Part shown: positions 59,058 to 64,000 of the stretch, piece by piece
Numbering within the stretch: the stretch's first letter is position 1
Layout: each line of letters opens with the position of its first letter
Origin: Microtetraspora glauca
GTDB taxonomy: Bacteria; Actinomycetota; Actinomycetes; Streptomycetales; Streptomycetaceae
Assembly: GCA_000721275.1 (NCBI GenBank)
Contig: JOFO01000006.1
Coordinates: 62,001-126,000 of the forward strand
DNA: 64,000 bases
Direction: 5' to 3'
Position numbers and translations under genes: made by a program
The notes under the pieces: generated by a model
Told to the model about the DNA's origin: nothing
The model's database searches: none
Seen by the model: the letters and a program-made list of their open reading frames with translations, nothing else

Positions 59058-60344
59058 ATGAGCAAGATCCTTATCCGCGGTGCGCAGGTGCTGGGCGGCG
59101 AGCCGCAGGACGTCCTGATCGACGGCGAGACGATCTCCGAGGTCGGCACCGGCCTGTCCGCCGAGGGCGCGACCGTGATCGAGGCCGCCGGCCAGATCCT
59201 CCTCCCCGGCCTCGTCGACCTCCACACCCACCTGCGCGAGCCCGGCCGCGAGGACTCCGAGACCGTCCTCACCGGCACCCGCGCCGCCGCCGCCGGCGGC
59301 TACACCGCCGTCTTCGCCATGGCCAACACCCACCCCGTCGCCGACACCGCCGGCGTCGTCGAGCAGGTCTACCGGCTCGGCAAGGAGGCCGGCTACTGCG
59401 ACGTGCAGCCCATCGGCGCCGTCACCGTCGGCCTGGAGGGCAAGAAGCTCGCCGAGCTCGGCGCCATGCACGACTCCGCCGCCGGCGTCACCGTCTTCTC
59501 CGACGACGGCAAGTGCGTCGACGACGCCGTGATCATGCGCCGCGCCCTGGAGTACGTGAAGGCGTTCGGCGGCGTCGTCGCCCAGCACGCCCAGGAGCCC
59601 CGCCTCACCGAGGGCGCCCAGATGAACGAGGGCGTCGTCTCCGCCGAGCTCGGGCTGGGCGGCTGGCCCGCCGTCGCCGAGGAGTCGATCATCGCCCGCG
59701 ACGTCCTCCTCGCCGAGCACGTCGGCTCCCGCGTCCACATCTGCCACCTCTCCACCGCCGGCTCCGTCGAGATCGTCCGCTGGGCCAAGTCCCGCGGCAT
59801 CGACGTGACCGCCGAGGTCACCCCGCACCACCTCCTCCTCACGGACGAGCTGGTCCGCACGTACAACCCGGTCTACAAGGTCAACCCGCCGCTGCGCACC
59901 GAGAAGGACGTCCTCGCGCTCCGCGAGGCGCTGGCCGACGGGACGATCGACATCGTCGCCACCGACCACGCCCCGCACCCGCACGAGGACAAGGACTGCG
60001 AGTGGGCCGCCGCCGCCATGGGCATGGTCGGCCTGGAGACCGCGCTCTCCGTCGTCCAGCAGACGATGGTCGAGACCGGGCTCCTCGACTGGGCCGGCGT
60101 CGCCGACCGGATGTCCTTCGCCCCGGCCCGCATCGGCCGCGCCACCGGCCACGGACGACCCGTCTCGGCTGGTGAGCCCGCGAACCTGGTCCTGGTCGAT
60201 CCGGCTTACCGTGGGACGGTGGACCCCGCGGACTTCGCCTCCCGCAGCCGCAACACCCCCTACGAGGGCCGTGAGCTGCCGGGGCGCGTCACCCACACCT
60301 TCCTGCGGGGCCGGGCAACGGTCATGGACGGGAAGTTGGCGTGA
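59058..60344 (+). CDS. pyrC: Dihydroorotase
   Basis: A 428-residue amidohydrolase of the class I dihydroorotase type. Metal ligands are in [10 protein letters not shown] (His-x-His). The lysine/aspartate site is in [14 protein letters not shown], and further histidines lie in [10 protein letters not shown] and [11 protein letters not shown]. The catalytic Asp is in IVATDHAPH. It closes carbamoyl aspartate to dihydroorotate. It starts 2 nt after pyrB and overlaps the next gene by 4 nt. Confidence 0.96.
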   Translation: MSKILIRGAQVLGGEPQDVLIDGETISEVGTGLSAEGATVIEAAGQILLPGLVDLHTHLREPGREDSETVLTGTRAAAAGGYTAVFAMANTHPVADTAGVVEQVYRLGKEAGYCDVQPIGAVTVGLEGKKLAELGAMHDSAAGVTVFSDDGKCVDDAVIMRRALEYVKAFGGVVAQHAQEPRLTEGAQMNEGVVSAELGLGGWPAVAEESIIARDVLLAEHVGSRVHICHLSTAGSVEIVRWAKSRGIDVTAEVTPHHLLLTDELVRTYNPVYKVNPPLRTEKDVLALREALADGTIDIVATDHAPHPHEDKDCEWAAAAMGMVGLETALSVVQQTMVETGLLDWAGVADRMSFAPARIGRATGHGRPVSAGEPANLVLVDPAYRGTVDPADFASRSRNTPYEGRELPGRVTHTFLRGRATVMDGKLA

Positions 60345-60913
60345 CACACCACATCGCAAGCGCGGCCCTCGCCGCGGAGCAGAAGTCGGCCGAGGTGACC
60401 GACTGGGCCGGCCGCATCGGCTGGGTCGTCGGACTTCTGCTCTTCGTCGCCTTCGTCTACTGGCTCATGCGCCAGGGCTGGAAGTGGCGCGGCAGCCTCC
60501 AGTCGGACCTCCCCGCGCTCCCCGAGGTGCCGCGGGAGCCCGCCGAGGCGAAGCTGACGATGGAGGGCCGCTACCACGGCTCCACCACCGCGGGACAGTG
60601 GCTCGACCGGATCGTCGCCCACGGCCTCGGCACCCGCAGCCGCGCCGAGCTCACGCTCACCGGCGCCGGGATCTCGGTCGTCCGCCCCGGGGCGAACGAC
60701 TTCCTGATCCCCGCCGCCGCCCTGCGCGAGGCCCGCCTCGACAAGGGCATCGCCGGCAAGGTCCTCGCCGAGGGCGGGCTCCTGATCGTCACCTGGGAGC
60801 ACGGCGGCACCCTCCTCGACTCGGGCTTCCGCTCCGACCGGGCCGCCGAGCACACCGCCTGGGTCGACACCCTCAACTCCATGATCAACACGACGGAAGG
60901 CATCGCACGATGA
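60341..60913 (+). CDS. PH-like domain membrane protein inside the pyr-car operon
   Basis: A 190-residue protein with one TM near the N-terminus (about 23-43, [18 protein letters not shown]) and a cytoplasmic C-terminal beta-rich domain (about 70-175). The latter contains [63 protein letters not shown], a pattern of PH-like domains. Its GTG overlaps the pyrC stop and its stop overlaps the carA ATG (ATGA), so it is made with the pathway enzymes. Its role in pyrimidine synthesis is unknown. Confidence 0.85.
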   Translation: MTHHIASAALAAEQKSAEVTDWAGRIGWVVGLLLFVAFVYWLMRQGWKWRGSLQSDLPALPEVPREPAEAKLTMEGRYHGSTTAGQWLDRIVAHGLGTRSRAELTLTGAGISVVRPGANDFLIPAAALREARLDKGIAGKVLAEGGLLIVTWEHGGTLLDSGFRSDRAAEHTAWVDTLNSMINTTEGIAR

Positions 60914-62041
60914 CGACCTCCACCAGGGGAGCCCACGCTCCCGCCGTACTCGTCCTGGAGGACGGCCGCACCTTCCGCGGCCGCGCCTACGGGGCCGTGG
61001 GGGAGACCTTCGGCGAGGCCGTCTTCTCCACCGGCATGACCGGCTACCAGGAGACGCTGACCGACCCCTCGTACGACCGCCAGATCGTCGTCGCCACCGC
61101 CCCCCAGATCGGCAACACCGGCTGGAACGACGAGGACGACGAGTCCAGCCGCATCTGGGTCTCCGGCTACGTGGTCCGCGACCCCGCCCGCATCCCGTCG
61201 AACTGGCGCGCCCGCCGCAGCCTCGACGACGAGCTCGTCGCCCAGGGCGTCGTCGGCATCTCCGGCATCGACACCCGCGCCCTCACCCGCCACCTGCGCG
61301 AGCGCGGCTCCATGCGCGCCGGCGTCTTCTCCGGCGAGGCCCTGGCCCCCGAGGCCGAGCTGCTCGCCCGGGTCCAGGCCCAGCCGCACATGAAGGGCGC
61401 CAGCCTCTACGAGGAGGTCGCCACCAAGGAGCCGTACGTCGTCCCCGCGATCGGCGACAAGAAGTTCACCGTCGCCGCGATCGACCTCGGCATCAAGGGC
61501 ATGACCCCGCACCGGATGGCCGAGCGCGGCATCGAGGTCCACGTGCTGCCCGCCACCGCCACCGCCGACGACGTGTACGCGGTGAACCCGGACGGCGTCT
61601 TCTTCTCCAACGGCCCGGGCGACCCGGCCACCGCCGACGGCCCGGTCGCGCTCATGACCGCCGTCCTGGAGCGGAAGACCCCGCTCTTCGGCATCTGCTT
61701 CGGCAACCAGATCCTCGGCCGCGCCCTCGGCTTCGGCACCTACAAGCTGAAGTACGGCCACCGCGGCATCAACCAGCCCGTCCAGGACCGGACCACCGGC
61801 AAGGTCGAGGTCACCGCGCACAACCACGGCTTCGCCGTCGACGCGCCCCTCGACAAGGTCTCGGAGACCCCCTTCGGCCGCGCCGAGGTCTCCCACGTCT
61901 GCCTGAACGACGACGTCGTGGAAGGCCTCCAGCTGCTCGACCAGCCGGCCTTCTCCGTCCAGTACCACCCCGAGGCGGCCGCCGGCCCGCACGACGCCGC
62001 GTACCTCTTCGACCGCTTCGTTTCTCTGATGGAGGCCGAGC

Positions 62042-62049
<8 letters not shown>
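60910..62049 (+). CDS. carA: Carbamoyl-phosphate synthase small subunit
   Basis: A 379-residue glutaminase. The N-terminal CPS small-chain domain (about 1-150) is followed by the class I GATase domain. The active-site Cys is in [19 protein letters not shown] lies upstream, and the His/Glu pair is in [11 protein letters not shown]. It feeds ammonia to CarB. The stop at 62047-62049 overlaps the carB start by 8 nt. Confidence 0.97.

Positions 62050-64000
<1,951 letters not shown>

Overview
The window reads as a piece of a Streptomyces chromosome. Base composition is very GC-rich with strong G/C third-position bias. Marker genes are specific to sporulating actinomycetes: ssgB (2489-2902, -) and bldD (56661-57161, -), along with a pgsA-patA-pimA set for phosphatidylinositol mannosides. 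From memory, the order ssgB ... thrS ... pgsA ... pdxST ... ruvCAB ... secDF ... relA ... hisS ... rpsD ... alaS ... aroECKBQ ... efp-nusB-bldD ... pyrRBC ... carAB is the conserved Streptomyces core order. I see no insertion sequence, prophage, integrase or CRISPR array.

Layout. 1-6.8 kb: end of an acetyltransferase gene, a DsbA-like oxidoreductase, small membrane proteins, a CGNR zinc-finger protein, ssgB, two identical tRNA-Val(CAC) genes and between them a very large alanine/leucine-rich membrane protein. 6.8-13 kb: a DEDDh exonuclease, a coupled pair of unknown genes (a DUF4365 nuclease-like protein and a 433-residue partner), thrS with an unusual leader of two matched hairpins, a K+ channel and a HIT protein. 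13-21.4 kb: an unknown membrane protein, an EF-G-like GTPase with degenerate motifs, the pgsA-patA-pimA operon, a metallo-beta-lactamase-fold hydrolase and a LemA-like protein. 21.5-30.4 kb: pdxS-pdxT, yebC, ruvC-ruvA-ruvB, yajC, secD-secF and apt. 30.5-39.7 kb: relA, a DUF349 protein, a cyclophilin, a second MBL hydrolase, hisS, a VKOR-like protein and rarA. 39.7-48.8 kb: rpsD with a roughly 300-nt leader, an AfsR/LuxR-type ATPase lacking a visible DNA-binding domain, then DUF948-DUF6167-alaS-ruvX-mltG. 48.8-56.5 kb: aroE, aroC-aroK-aroB-aroQ, a proline-rich P-loop protein, a divergent M24 peptidase, efp and nusB. 56.6-64 kb: bldD, then pyrR-pyrB-pyrC-(PH-like membrane protein)-carA-carB, with carB running off the window.

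The genes fall into functional blocks: translation (thrS, hisS, alaS, rpsD, efp, two tRNAs), Holliday-junction processing (ruvCAB, with rarA further along), protein export (yajC, secD, secF), shikimate (aroECKBQ), pyridoxal phosphate (pdxST), pyrimidines (pyrRBC, carAB), stringent response (relA beside apt) and development (bldD, ssgB). Many neighbours overlap by 4 nt, indicating translational coupling, and strong GC-rich hairpins punctuate the operons.

The most interesting signals are these. The thrS leader carries two tandem hairpins whose loops reproduce the tRNA-Thr(CGU) anticodon loop. A perfect BldD-type box lies over the bldD promoter, with a one-mismatch box upstream of ssgB. The pyrR leader contains a match to the PyrR RNA-binding consensus that could cover the ribosome binding site. 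The DUF4365 gene pair may be an undescribed nuclease system. The M24 peptidase and the EF-G-like GTPase have altered catalytic residues.
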